Origin: CAIKMD01 sp963740675 | GTDB lineage: Bacteria > Pseudomonadota > Alphaproteobacteria > ATCC43930 > CGMCC-115725 | DNA length: 64,000 bases | Reading direction: 5' to 3' | Assembly: GCA_963740675.1 (NCBI GenBank) | Contig: CAVUFS010000006.1 | Span: 1-64,000 of the forward strand | In this document: one piece after another, positions 34,613-42,790 of the stretch | How positions within the stretch are numbered: position 1 is the stretch's first letter | Layout of the letters: every line of letters begins with the position of its first letter | Position numbers and translations under genes: made by a program | The notes under the pieces: generated by a model | What the model was told of the DNA's origin: nothing | The model's input: only the letters and a program-made list of their open reading frames with translations | Databases searched by the model: none

Positions 34613-35643
34613 CGGGACAATTCCATCTCTGCTGCAACGATATGGGTGTTCGCGCGGGTAACGTGATCGAGGAATTGCGCAGTCGCATCGGCCCAGGAGA
34701 ATTTGAGCGCATGCGCGCGGCAGAAGCCGGGGTCGATGCTCATCGCCGCTTCGATGGCGTCCGTAAGATTGGCGTTAAGCGCGCCGGCGCCGCTGTCGCC
34801 GATGACATCGAGCGGCCCCGTAACCGGGTAAGCCGCAACCGGCAGGCCACTCGCCATCGCCTCGAGCAGGACGAGGCCAAACGTCTCCGACGTGCTCGGG
34901 AAAACGAATACATCAGCCGCGGCGTAGAACGCTGCCAGCGTCTCGTCATCGACATAACCGGTGTAGCGCGCGTCGGGATACTGGGCTTTGAGGCGCTTGA
35001 GACTTGGCCCCGCGCCGACGACATATTTCGTGCCCGGCAGTTTCAGCTTCAGGAACGCGTCGATGTTTTTCTCGGGCGCGACGCGGCCAGCATAGAGATA
35101 GATCGGCCGCTTATCGCTGAGAAAGGACTTGCTGCGCGGGCGGAACAGTTGGCCATCGACGCCACGCGACCAGTAAGCGAGGTTCTCGAAACGCCGCTTC
35201 GTCAGCCGCTCAATCATCGTATCGGTCGGCACCATCACCGCGCCCGACGGGCGATGGAAGTTTCGCAAATAGACGTAGCCGAGGCCGAGCGTGCCGTGGA
35301 TACGCTCTTCGATATATTCCGGGAAAGCGGTGTGATAGGCCGAGGTGAAAGGAATACCCTCGCGCAAACAGAAACGCCGCGCTGCCGAGCCGAGCGGCCC
35401 TTCGGTGACAATATGCACCGCATCGGCCGAGGCCGCGCCTAAGCGCCGCGCGACTTCGCGGCCGGGAAAGAGCGCCAGCGGAATCTCGGGATAGGTCGGG
35501 CACGGCATGCAGCGGAAGCCGTCGGGCGAGATCACCTCAACACGATGCCCGCCGCGTTCCAGGAGACGGATCGTCTCTTGCAGCGTGCGCACGACGCCGT
35601 TGACCTGCGGCGCCCAGGCGTCGGTGACGAGAACGAGCTTCAT
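34609..35643 (-). CDS. GT4-family glycosyltransferase
   Basis: A 344-residue GT-B fold transferase, family GT4 (relatives include GDP-mannose-dependent mannosyltransferases and glycolipid synthases). The N-terminal half shows MKLVLVTDAWAPQVNGVVRT and a histidine-containing SAYHTAFPEYIEERIH. The C-terminal half shows YAGRVAPEKNIDAFLKL and the donor-site motif PSTSETFGLVLLEAMASGLP. The frame opens ten codons earlier, but ATG 35643 begins directly with the first Rossmann strand. It is coupled to the GT21 gene, and the two probably act in sequence on one lipid. Confidence 0.87.
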   Translation of the reverse strand: MKLVLVTDAWAPQVNGVVRTLQETIRLLERGGHRVEVISPDGFRCMPCPTYPEIPLALFPGREVARRLGAASADAVHIVTEGPLGSAARRFCLREGIPFTSAYHTAFPEYIEERIHGTLGLGYVYLRNFHRPSGAVMVPTDTMIERLTKRRFENLAYWSRGVDGQLFRPRSKSFLSDKRPIYLYAGRVAPEKNIDAFLKLKLPGTKYVVGAGPSLKRLKAQYPDARYTGYVDDETLAAFYAAADVFVFPSTSETFGLVLLEAMASGLPVAAYPVTGPLDVIGDSGAGALNANLTDAIEAAMSIDPGFCRAHALKFSWADATAQFLDHVTRANTHIVAAEMELSR

Positions 35644-35826
35644 GGTGTGACCATCCGCGCGGACGCGCAGCAAGCGTGAAGATGACGGATCTGTTGCAAT
35701 GCGCCGATCCGTCGCTTCGTGGTTGACAATGAAACGGTCTTCAATGTCCTCTCAACGCCTAGTGTTGCAGATGCGCGAAACCATCATTTCCTTGTGACAT
35801 TGATAACGCGGCTCAATGACAGATTG

Positions 35827-36801
35827 ATGGCGAAGCGCGATAGCGAAACCGATTCGGCGCGGCGCTCGCTCGCCGGCAATCTCATCCGCATCGGTGCGGG
35901 CTTCGTGCTGCTGGCACTGCTGTATTACTGGCACGTCATCGATCTCGGCGCGCTTAACGTCCTTATCGCGCGGCCCGACATCCTCGCGCTCGCCCTCGCC
36001 GCATCGCTCGCCAATATCCCGCTCGAAGCGTTGCGCTGGCATATCCTGCTACGCGCACAAGGCATCGATCTGCGGCTATGGCGCACGACACGCGTGCTGG
36101 CAACCAGCGTCTTCTTCGCCAATTTCCTGCCTGGCGCCGCGGGCGGTGACCTCGTGCGCGGCGTCTATGTCTACAAAGCCGCGCCAGGCCGGCGCACGGC
36201 AGCGATTCTGTCGATTCTGATCGATCGACTGATCGGCCTTGTCGCTTTCGTGCTGCTCGGTCTTGCTGCGATGCTGACGCGGCCGATCGGGCGAGGCCCG
36301 CTCGAACTCTCGGTGCTCGCGCTCTCGGCTCTTTTCATCGCGCTGCTCGTGCTGCTGTTCTTCTACGGCCATGTCATCGCGCAGATGCTGCAGCGCCTTC
36401 TGCACGGGCGCAGTGCGCGGCTGGCGCAGATTGTCGACGATACCGGCGCGGCACTCCGCCAATATGCGCGCGATTTGCGCAGCACGGGTCTCGCCATGCT
36501 GCTCTCGGTGGTGATTGTCGGCTGCGCGGTCGGGCCGATCGTGCTGATCGCCGAAGCGATGCCTTTTACCGGGCCAAGCGCCGTGGATTATGGAATCGCC
36601 GGGCTCTACGCGCTGATCGCCAACAGCCTGCCGGTCACGCCCGGTGGGCTCGGCATCGGCGAAGGCGCTTTCGCCTCGGCCGTCCTGATGCTCGCCCCGC
36701 AAGCCGCTCGCGCCGCTTACGGCACGATTTTCCTGGCATTTCGCTGCGTTTTCATCCTCTCGACCCTCCCCGGCCTTGCCGCCTATCTGACAGAGCTTTA
36801 A
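35827..36801 (+). CDS. Lysylphosphatidylglycerol synthase TM-region family (UPF0104) protein
   Basis: An integral membrane protein of about 324 residues with about eight spans, from the UPF0104/AglD/MprF-transmembrane family (flippase-like or lipid-handling proteins). Family segments are ALRWHILLRAQGIDL, FFANFLPGAAGGDLVRGVYVY, ILIDRLIGLVAFVLLG and SLPVTPGGLGIGEGAFASAV. The frame opens at GTG 35719, but the added N-terminus has no family similarity I can see, so I prefer ATG 35827 with moderate confidence. It lies divergent to the two glycosyltransferase genes and may move or modify the lipid they make. Confidence 0.82.
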   Translation: MAKRDSETDSARRSLAGNLIRIGAGFVLLALLYYWHVIDLGALNVLIARPDILALALAASLANIPLEALRWHILLRAQGIDLRLWRTTRVLATSVFFANFLPGAAGGDLVRGVYVYKAAPGRRTAAILSILIDRLIGLVAFVLLGLAAMLTRPIGRGPLELSVLALSALFIALLVLLFFYGHVIAQMLQRLLHGRSARLAQIVDDTGAALRQYARDLRSTGLAMLLSVVIVGCAVGPIVLIAEAMPFTGPSAVDYGIAGLYALIANSLPVTPGGLGIGEGAFASAVLMLAPQAARAAYGTIFLAFRCVFILSTLPGLAAYLTEL

Positions 36802-36836
36802 CCGCACGCTAACCATAAATCGGCTAGGCTTTGCCG

Positions 36837-37394
36837 ATGTCCGTTACCGCTCTCCGTCCGGCGACGAGCTCGTCCAGCATCACAGTCGCCCCACCCGGCG
36901 ATGCCGACGTGCCGGCGCTCATCGCGCTGATCAACACGCTCGCGGCGGAGCGCAATCAGCTTTTCATCCAGCCCATCGATCCGGCCAGTGGCGAGCCGCT
37001 GCTGCGCGCGCATCTCGCCTCGATCGCGACCAGCGGCAATGAAACCGTTTTGGTCGCGCGGGAGCGCGAACAACTTGTCGGCCTCATCACCGGCATGCGC
37101 GGCGATCACCCGGCGCGGCGCGGCGTGGTCGAAATCGGCATCGGTGTGCGGGCGAGCCATCGCAGCCAGGGCGTCGGATTTTCCTTGATGATGGCGCTCG
37201 AGCGCTGGGCACGCGAAACTGGCTGTCACCGCCTGTCGCTACGCGTCGTCACGCGCAACGCGCCGGCGATTGCCCTCTACCGCAAAGCAGGCTTCGCCAT
37301 CGAAGGCATGCTCGAAGCGACGGCCATCCTCGACGGCCAGCGCATCGACGAGCTGCAAATGGGTAAAACGCTCGGCCCCACCGGCCCGCGCTGA
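36837..37394 (+). CDS. GNAT-family N-acetyltransferase
   Basis: A 185-residue acetyltransferase with the GNAT fold. It shows DVPALIALINTLAAERNQLF at the N-terminus, VEIGIGVRASHRSQGVGFSL (the acetyl-CoA pyrophosphate-binding Q/R-x-x-G-x-G/A loop, here RSQGVG), and the terminal RNAPAIALYRKAGFAIEGML. This last part is typical of the RimL/RimJ-like and phosphinothricin-acetyltransferase-like groups. It follows the membrane protein by 35 bp. The substrate is unknown. Confidence 0.83.
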   Translation: MSVTALRPATSSSSITVAPPGDADVPALIALINTLAAERNQLFIQPIDPASGEPLLRAHLASIATSGNETVLVAREREQLVGLITGMRGDHPARRGVVEIGIGVRASHRSQGVGFSLMMALERWARETGCHRLSLRVVTRNAPAIALYRKAGFAIEGMLEATAILDGQRIDELQMGKTLGPTGPR

Positions 37395-37631
37395 AGATTC
37401 TGCCGATCCGGAAAAATTGTGGCGGCAGGTTTTGCCGTGCACTCGATTCGCCTCGTCAAAATCCGCGATTTTTCATTGCCCGCCGGCTGGCACGCGGTTT
37501 GCGATCGGACGCGCAGACCATTTCGGTCCTTCAGAGTTTCACGTCGCCATGCGCGCAGGTAGAATTCCTCGCGCTGGTCGCGCCCTCTTCCCGCCTCGCC
37601 TCAAATCTCCGACCCGTGCTAAGCTCGGCGC

Positions 37632-37799
37632 ATGATCGCCGCAGCGCAGCGCCTTGCTCGCCTCACGTGCTTGCCTTTGCTGGCCATCGCCTTGCTGTTG
37701 TCGCTCGCGGCTTGCGAGACGCCGCATGGCTCGGTCGCCGGCGGCGCCAGCGGCGATAGTGGCGGCGCTGGCCGCATCCGGATCGGCTGGCCGTTTTAA
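37632..37799 (+). CDS. Very small lipoprotein
   Basis: A 55-residue open frame with a clean lipoprotein signal: MIAAAQRLARL, a hydrophobic LPLLAIALLLSLAAC core with lipobox LAAC (Cys28), and a short Gly/Ser-rich mature tail (GSVAGGASGDSGGAGRI) ending in GWPF. No clear Shine-Dalgarno sequence precedes it. It lies in an otherwise empty 37395-37819 gap. Small Gly-rich lipoproteins of this kind are common in alphaproteobacteria, but I cannot assign it. Confidence 0.5.
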   Translation: MIAAAQRLARLTCLPLLAIALLLSLAACETPHGSVAGGASGDSGGAGRIRIGWPF

Positions 37800-37819
37800 C
37801 CTAAGCGCTGGTAACCCGC

Positions 37820-38221
37820 TTAGTACTTGATCCCCTGCCAGGTATGCGCCGGCTCGGAAATGTCGAAGATGATTCCGTGCGGATCGGCGTATTTGGTCTC
37901 GAGTGCCTGGCCGGCCGTGGCCTTGGCATGGAACTCGCCGCCATTCGCCTTGATGCGCTCGTCCATCGCCGCGTATTCCTGCGGATCTTCGATGACGAAG
38001 CCGATATGGTCGACGCCGATCACCGCCGTGCCCTGCTGCTTGTCGGCATAGCGATCCGCCGAGTACGGCAGCAATGTCACATTCATCACGCCGTCCGAGA
38101 GGCTGATCGCCCGATCGCTCTCGGCGTTCTTGGTGAAGCCGAAAACCTTCTCGAAGAACTCGGCTTCGCGTTTGATATCGGGCACGGTGAGCGCGATATG
38201 TCTGAGCTTCGCTGTCGCCAT
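37820..38221 (-). CDS. VOC-family (glyoxalase-like) protein
   Basis: A 133-residue vicinal-oxygen-chelate domain protein with paired beta-alpha-beta-beta-beta modules. MATAKLRHIALTVPDIKREA gives the first metal-ligand His (RHIALTV), VIGVDHIGFVIEDP gives the second ligand region, and ETKYADPHGIIFDISEP gives the terminal Glu/Asp zone. It could be a lyase, dioxygenase or resistance protein. It lies downstream of the GST gene at 38277 on the same strand, with a hairpin between them. That pairing suggests glutathione-linked detoxification. Confidence 0.85.
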   Translation of the reverse strand: MATAKLRHIALTVPDIKREAEFFEKVFGFTKNAESDRAISLSDGVMNVTLLPYSADRYADKQQGTAVIGVDHIGFVIEDPQEYAAMDERIKANGGEFHAKATAGQALETKYADPHGIIFDISEPAHTWQGIKY

Positions 38222-38240
38222 CTCGTTTCCTCCAAATGAA

Positions 38241-38264
38241 GAAGGCCGCCGATCGGCGGCCTTC
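38241..38264 (-). terminator. Hairpin between GST and VOC genes
   Basis: A perfect 10-bp stem, GAAGGCCGCC / GGCGGCCTTC, with a GATC loop. It lies downstream of the GST stop (38277) and just upstream of the VOC start (38221). The tail after the stem is only moderately T-rich (TTCATTTGG), so it may terminate partially or protect the 3' end of the GST message. Confidence 0.7.
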
Positions 38265-38276
38265 CCACGAACCTTG

Positions 38277-38969
38277 TTATTCCGCCGCGACCTTCGCGGT
38301 GTCGGCGAATTGCGAGAGCCAGGATTTCCGGCGCTTCAACCCGTCGCGATACATCCCCTCGAATTCGGCCTCGGGGAAAGAATGCACGCTCGCCCGTGCC
38401 AGCAGCGCCTTTGCCCAAGCCTGCACGCGCGGGAATTTCTCGATATGGCCGACCTTGCGCACGCGGTCGAGATAGTAATAGCGCTGCAGGAACGGTGCGT
38501 AGCTCGCATCGACCAGTGAGAATTTCTCGCCGTTGAAGAACGGGCCATTGCCTTGTTTCTCGAGCGCCTTCTCCAGCCGCTCGAACGCCACCGGCACTTT
38601 CTCGACTGCCTTGTTGTAGCCCTCTTCGGTCGGCGCATAGCCGGCACCGGTTACGCTCTCGGCGAAAGTCGGGACGTAATCGGTCCAGGCGCGGTTGATC
38701 GCGCGCTCGATCGGATCTTCGGGATGGAGCCGCGGCTGAATGGTCTCGTCGAGATATTCGGCGATCGCATTCGATTCAAAGAGCGAGATCTTGTCGTCGA
38801 TGCGCAGCACGGGAACTTTCTTGTGCGGCGAGATCGCCAGGAACCAATCGGGCCGGTTGTCGGGCTCGATGTGGCGGAATTCGAAATCGATCTTCTTCTC
38901 GCGCAGCACGATCGCGGCGCGCTGTACCCAGGGGCAGGTCTTGAAGCTGACAAGCATATACTTCGTCAT
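38277..38969 (-). CDS. Glutathione S-transferase family protein
   Basis: A 230-residue GST. The N-terminal thioredoxin-like domain has a CPWVQRA site (Cys-Pro-Trp, as in omega-class and glutathionyl-hydroquinone-like GSTs), SPHKKVPVLRIDD and the glutathione-binding FESNAIAEYLDE. The all-helical C-terminal domain follows (FFNGEKFSLVDASYAPFLQR). The Cys-Pro motif points to thiol-transferase or dehalogenase chemistry more than simple conjugation. It is followed by a hairpin and the VOC gene. Confidence 0.87.
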   Translation of the reverse strand: MTKYMLVSFKTCPWVQRAAIVLREKKIDFEFRHIEPDNRPDWFLAISPHKKVPVLRIDDKISLFESNAIAEYLDETIQPRLHPEDPIERAINRAWTDYVPTFAESVTGAGYAPTEEGYNKAVEKVPVAFERLEKALEKQGNGPFFNGEKFSLVDASYAPFLQRYYYLDRVRKVGHIEKFPRVQAWAKALLARASVHSFPEAEFEGMYRDGLKRRKSWLSQFADTAKVAAE

Positions 38970-39038
38970 GGGAACATCCCTCCCGTCAGGTGGTCTAGTG
39001 GAATGATGGCACGCGCGGCGTAAGGGCGCAAATCGACG

Positions 39039-39653
39039 CTATTTAATGATTCCCTCGGCTTTCATTGCCTCCACGACATGCGGCCGGTGACGGACGCGCT
39101 CCTGGAAAGCGATGACATTGGGATAAGGCGTCAGATCGAATTTCACGATCCGCGCCCAATTCGTCACGGTGAAGAGATAGCCGTCGGCGACAGTGAATTG
39201 CTCGCCCATGAGATAGGATTTCCCGGCGAGCTTCTCGTTGACGTAGGCGTAGCGCGTGGCGAGCGCTTCGCGCACGAGCTGTTTGTATTCCTCGGGCGCG
39301 TTCGGATTGAAGAGCGGCGAGTAGTTCTTGTGCAGCTCTGACGTGATGAAATTGAGCCATTCCATCAGGTGATAGCGCGCCCGCGTGCCGGCCGCCGGCG
39401 CGAGGCCCGAGGCAGGCTTTTGATCGGCGATCCATTGCACGATGGCCGGGCCTTCGGTCAGCACATCGCCATCGTCCAGTACCAGCGCTGGCACCATGCC
39501 CTTGGGATTGTCCTTGCGGATATCGCCGCCCGACGCCGTTTGCTTGCTGCGCAGATCGGTTTTCTCGAGCGTGAAATCGAGTCCCGCCTCGCGCAGCGCG
39601 ATATGCGGCGAGAGCGAGCAAGCGCCCGTCGAGTAATAGAGTTTCAAGGTCAT
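39039..39653 (-). CDS. gstA: Beta-class glutathione S-transferase
   Basis: A 204-residue beta-class GST that closely follows Escherichia coli Gst. It shows KLYYSTGACSLSPHIALREA with the conserved Cys (GACS), NPKGMVPALVLDDGDVLTEG, EWLNFITSELHKNYSPLFNP, and LMGEQFTVADGYLFTVTNWA. Length and motif spacing match the family, so conjugation of glutathione to electrophiles is a safe call. It is followed by 69 bp and then the other GST gene on the same strand, and preceded by a binding-protein-fold gene. Confidence 0.92.
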   Translation of the reverse strand: MTLKLYYSTGACSLSPHIALREAGLDFTLEKTDLRSKQTASGGDIRKDNPKGMVPALVLDDGDVLTEGPAIVQWIADQKPASGLAPAAGTRARYHLMEWLNFITSELHKNYSPLFNPNAPEEYKQLVREALATRYAYVNEKLAGKSYLMGEQFTVADGYLFTVTNWARIVKFDLTPYPNVIAFQERVRHRPHVVEAMKAEGIIK

Positions 39654-39669
39654 ACCAATTTCGCGCGGA

Positions 39670-40566
39670 TCAGGGTTTCAGGTTGCGGGTCGTGTCGTCG
39701 AAGAGTTCGTCGACCGTGAAGGGCTTCGGTATCAGCTTCTGCTTATACGAATAATCGATGATGCGCTCGAGCGACGTGCGGCAAGCCTCGACCCCGAAGC
39801 GAACGCCCGCGGCCATCTCCGTCCCCGGCGGCACGCCTTGCTTGGCGCTTTCGACCAGCATGCGGAAGACCTCGCGCACCACATCCGGACGCTCTTTCGA
39901 GAGCGATTGCCGGACGACATACATGTGATTGATCGGCACGCCGCCATTCTTGTCGGCGTAGCGCTTGTTGGCGGCTTCGTGGTCGGCGACGAGATATTTG
40001 AGACGTGGATCGGGGATCGTGTCGCCGACGATGGCGGCAACGGTCTCGCCTTCGATCACCATCTTCGGAATGCTCTTGTCGTCGGCAACGCGCACAACCA
40101 TGCCCGGCGGATCCTGGTATTCGGCGAGATGCGGATCCTCGGTCGTGATCCAGGTGATGCCGTTGACATCGACGCCGTAATCGTCCTGCAGGATGCCGCG
40201 CACCCAGGCGCCGGTCGTCTGCGTATAGGCGCGAACGCCGACCTTCTTTCCGGCGATGTCCTTGGGTGTCATCGTCCCGCGCTCGCCGTCATAGGCGATG
40301 GTCTGAAGCTGGCCGCGTGACACCGCGACCGCCGGCATCAGCACATAGGGCTTGCCGTAGGTCTTGGCCTGCAGGAACGTCACGATGGCGAGCTCGCTGA
40401 CATCGTATTTCGCGTCGCGCACCACCGCCTTGAAGTGCTGGTTCGCGACCTTCACGTCGACGAAGTCGAGATTGACCAGCGATGACGTTACCTTGCCGCT
40501 TTTCAGCGGCTGGGTGTTCGGATAATTGCCCGTCATCAAGCTGAGCTTCACCGGCGCGTCGGCCAT
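39670..40566 (-). CDS. PBP-fold protein, 4,5-dihydroxyphthalate decarboxylase-like
   Basis: A 298-residue protein related to the 10036-11034 protein. It shows LMTGNYPNTQPLKSGKV, AKYDVSELAIVTFLQAKTYG, DIAGKKVGVRAYTQTTGAWV, YGVDVNGITWITTEDPHLAE, HMYVVRQSLSKERPDVVREV and the closing FTVDELFDDTTRNL. There is no signal peptide, so it is probably a cytoplasmic enzyme or ligand-binding protein and not a transporter component. It is co-directional with gstA, starting 16 bp upstream of that gene, so they may share a transcript. The substrate is unknown. Confidence 0.75.
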   Translation of the reverse strand: MADAPVKLSLMTGNYPNTQPLKSGKVTSSLVNLDFVDVKVANQHFKAVVRDAKYDVSELAIVTFLQAKTYGKPYVLMPAVAVSRGQLQTIAYDGERGTMTPKDIAGKKVGVRAYTQTTGAWVRGILQDDYGVDVNGITWITTEDPHLAEYQDPPGMVVRVADDKSIPKMVIEGETVAAIVGDTIPDPRLKYLVADHEAANKRYADKNGGVPINHMYVVRQSLSKERPDVVREVFRMLVESAKQGVPPGTEMAAGVRFGVEACRTSLERIIDYSYKQKLIPKPFTVDELFDDTTRNLKP

Positions 40567-40622
40567 AAATCCCTCCGTTTTTTGCTCGCCGGAAAATAGA
40601 GGCTGCGGCGAGAGAGGGGAAG

Positions 40623-41177
40623 CTAGGCCACCGACAGCGTGGGCAACACGACCCGCGTGCCGGCGTAGCGGCCTTCGTGATCGAGCAGCCAGCGCTTACG
40701 CGGCATGCCGCTGCCGAAGCCGGTCAACGACCCATCGGCGCCGATCACGCGATGGCACGGCACGACAATCGGAATCGGGTTCGAGCCGTTGGCGAGCCCG
40801 ACCGCACGCGATGCCGTCGGCCGGCCGAGCTTCGCGGCGAGCCCTCCATAGCTCAGCGTCTGCCCCACCGGGATGCGACGCAGCCCGGCCCAGACCAACC
40901 GCTGGAATTCAGTGCCGGCTTTCGCGGTCTCGAGCCCGGCGACGGCGTCGAGCTCGCCCTCGAAATAAGCTTGCAGCGCCCGCTGTGCCGGCGCCGGTTG
41001 TGTCGCCTCGCGCAGATCGAAGCCTTCGGCGCCGTGATAGCGGAGCAGCAGTTTCTCGAGACGCGGCCGATGGTCTTCCCATTCCATGCCGCGCAGGCGC
41101 TGCGCGTCGTCGGTCACGATTAGCAGCGGGCCGATCGGCGTCGCGAGGCGGTCGAGAGAGAAAATCTGATGGGACAT
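40623..41177 (-). CDS. ogt: Methylated-DNA--protein-cysteine methyltransferase
   Basis: A 184-residue suicide repair enzyme that transfers the alkyl group from O6-alkylguanine to its own cysteine. The active site PIVVPCHRVIGADGSLTGFG is intact, with YGGLAAKLGRPTASRAVGLA (helix-turn-helix and arginine finger) before it. ATG 41177 has a GAAGGAG site; an in-frame ATG lies six codons upstream, overlapping that site. It is divergent to the Ada-AlkA fusion gene, with a perfect dyad between them, which suggests joint control of the alkylation response. Confidence 0.92.
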   Translation of the reverse strand: MSHQIFSLDRLATPIGPLLIVTDDAQRLRGMEWEDHRPRLEKLLLRYHGAEGFDLREATQPAPAQRALQAYFEGELDAVAGLETAKAGTEFQRLVWAGLRRIPVGQTLSYGGLAAKLGRPTASRAVGLANGSNPIPIVVPCHRVIGADGSLTGFGSGMPRKRWLLDHEGRYAGTRVVLPTLSVA

Positions 41178-41238
41178 CGCAAATCGCTCCTTCATAGGAA
41201 GTGAGATATGGCCCGGGCCTCTCGCCGCCGCTGGCGGC

Positions 41239-41277
41239 TTTCGGACATCGAAGGCATTATTTTGACGATGTCCGAAA
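41239..41277. promoter_or_regulatory. Perfect 12-bp inverted repeat in ogt/ada-alkA promoter region
   Basis: Arms TTTCGGACATCG (41239-41250) and CGATGTCCGAAA (41266-41277) are perfect inverted copies separated by 15 bp of AT-rich DNA (AAGGCATTATTTTGA). Centre-to-centre spacing is about 27 bp, so the arms lie on similar faces of the helix at 2.5 turns. The site sits 62 bp from the ogt start and 41 bp from the ada-alkA start. It may bind the Ada regulator itself or another dimeric regulator. Confidence 0.75.
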
Positions 41278-41317
41278 ACCGCTAGACCTGAGCCGCTCCC
41301 CGCCCCACTTATACGCC

Positions 41318-42784
41318 ATGGAGTTCAGACCAGCCGATCTTGATCACGATGCCTGCTATCGCGCGGTCGCGCAACGCGACCCGCGTTTCGACGGCCGGTT
41401 TTTCACCGGCGTGAAGACGACCGGCATCTACTGCCGGCCGATCTGCCCGGCGCGCACGCCGCGCAAAGAGAATGTGACTTTCTATCCGACCGCCGCCGCG
41501 GCACAAGAAGCCGGCTTCCGCCCCTGCCTACGCTGCCGGCCCGAGACCGCGCCCGATCTCGGCGCGTGGCGCGGCACGTCCAACACCGTGTCGCGCGCGC
41601 TGGCGCTGATCGAGCTCGGCGCGCTCGACGAGACGTCGCTCGACGCTTTCGCCGAACGGCTGGGCATCGGCGAACGCCATCTGCGGCGGCTGTTCCAGCA
41701 GCATCTCGGCGCCTCACCCATCGCCGTCGCGCAAACCCGCCGCGTGCTGTTGGCGAAGCAGCTCATCCACGAGACTAAGCTGCCGATGGCGGAGATCGCT
41801 TTCGCCGCCGGCTTCGGCAGCATCCGCCGCTTCAATGAGACATTCCAGACGCTGTTCGGCCGCGCGCCGCGCGCGTTGCGCCGCGCGAGTGCCGAAGACG
41901 TGCCGGCGGGGCCGAGCGGCGAGATCGCGCTGCTGCTGCGCTATCACCCGCCTTATGATTGGCCGACGGTGCTCGACTTCCTGCGTCGCCGTGCGATCGC
42001 CGGGATCGAGGTGGTCACCGACGATCGCTACAGCCGCACCATCGCGCTCGACGGCGCGCAAGGCATCGTCACGGTCGAGCACGAGCCCGAAGCGAACGCG
42101 CTGCGCGCCACCGTGCGCTTTCCGAAATTATCATCGCTGCCCGCGATCATCGCGCGACTGCGTCGTGTCTTCGATCTCGGCGCCGATCCCGTCGCGATCG
42201 CCGCGCATCTTGCGCAGGATGCCGTGCTGGCGCCGCTGGTGAAAGCGCGGCCGGGGCTGCGCGTGCCCGGCACTTGGGACGGTTTCGAATTGGCGATCCG
42301 CGCCGTGCTGGGCCAACAGATCACCGTTGTCGCGGCGCGCGGCCTCGCCGGCAAGCTCGTCGCCAGATACGGCAAGCTACTGCGCCAGCCCGAAGGCGCG
42401 CTAACGCATGTGTTCCCCGAAGCGAAAGCGCTGGCGAAAGCTGATCTCGCGACGCTCGGCATGCCGCGCAGCCGTGCGGCGACACTTTCGGCCTTGGCGA
42501 AAGACGCGCTCGCCCATCCGCAAATCTTCGAAGCGACCGGCGATCTGGATGAGGCGATCGAGCGGCTGCGCTCGATCAAGGGCGTCGGCGAATGGACAGC
42601 GCAATACATCGCCTTGCGGCAATTGCGCGAACCCGATGCCTTCCCCGCCAGCGATATCGCCTTGATGCGCGCCATCGCCAAGCAGGAAGGCCGCGGCTAT
42701 TCCGCCGCCGAGCTGCTCAGCCGCGCCGCTCCGTGGCGTCCGTGGCGCGCCTATGCGGCGCAACATCTCTGGTCGGCGGCGTAA
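41318..42784 (+). CDS. Ada-AlkA fusion: methylphosphotriester sensor/AraC regulator plus 3-methyladenine glycosylase
   Basis: A 488-residue three-part protein. Residues 1-80 are the Ada zinc domain with Cys39, Cys43, Cys70 and Cys73 (YCRPICPAR, CLRCRP); Cys39 would take the methyl group from a phosphotriester. Residues about 85-190 are an AraC-type double helix-turn-helix (LGIGERHLRRLFQQHLG, MAEIAFAAGFGSIRRFNETF). Residues about 200-488 are AlkA, with an N-terminal domain and the HhH-GPD core LRSIKGVGEWTAQYIALRQL, followed by the catalytic Asp in PASDIALMRA. The same architecture is known in actinobacteria and proteobacteria. With ogt divergent, this is a compact adaptive-response locus that probably regulates itself. 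Confidence 0.93.
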   Translation: MEFRPADLDHDACYRAVAQRDPRFDGRFFTGVKTTGIYCRPICPARTPRKENVTFYPTAAAAQEAGFRPCLRCRPETAPDLGAWRGTSNTVSRALALIELGALDETSLDAFAERLGIGERHLRRLFQQHLGASPIAVAQTRRVLLAKQLIHETKLPMAEIAFAAGFGSIRRFNETFQTLFGRAPRALRRASAEDVPAGPSGEIALLLRYHPPYDWPTVLDFLRRRAIAGIEVVTDDRYSRTIALDGAQGIVTVEHEPEANALRATVRFPKLSSLPAIIARLRRVFDLGADPVAIAAHLAQDAVLAPLVKARPGLRVPGTWDGFELAIRAVLGQQITVVAARGLAGKLVARYGKLLRQPEGALTHVFPEAKALAKADLATLGMPRSRAATLSALAKDALAHPQIFEATGDLDEAIERLRSIKGVGEWTAQYIALRQLREPDAFPASDIALMRAIAKQEGRGYSAAELLSRAAPWRPWRAYAAQHLWSAA

Positions 42785-42790
42785 GCGCCG

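Noticed and set aside
37437..37562. Short open frame starting GTGCACTCG between the GNAT gene and the small lipoprotein
   Set aside because: Forty-one codons, no ribosome binding site, and Arg-rich shadow-like composition.
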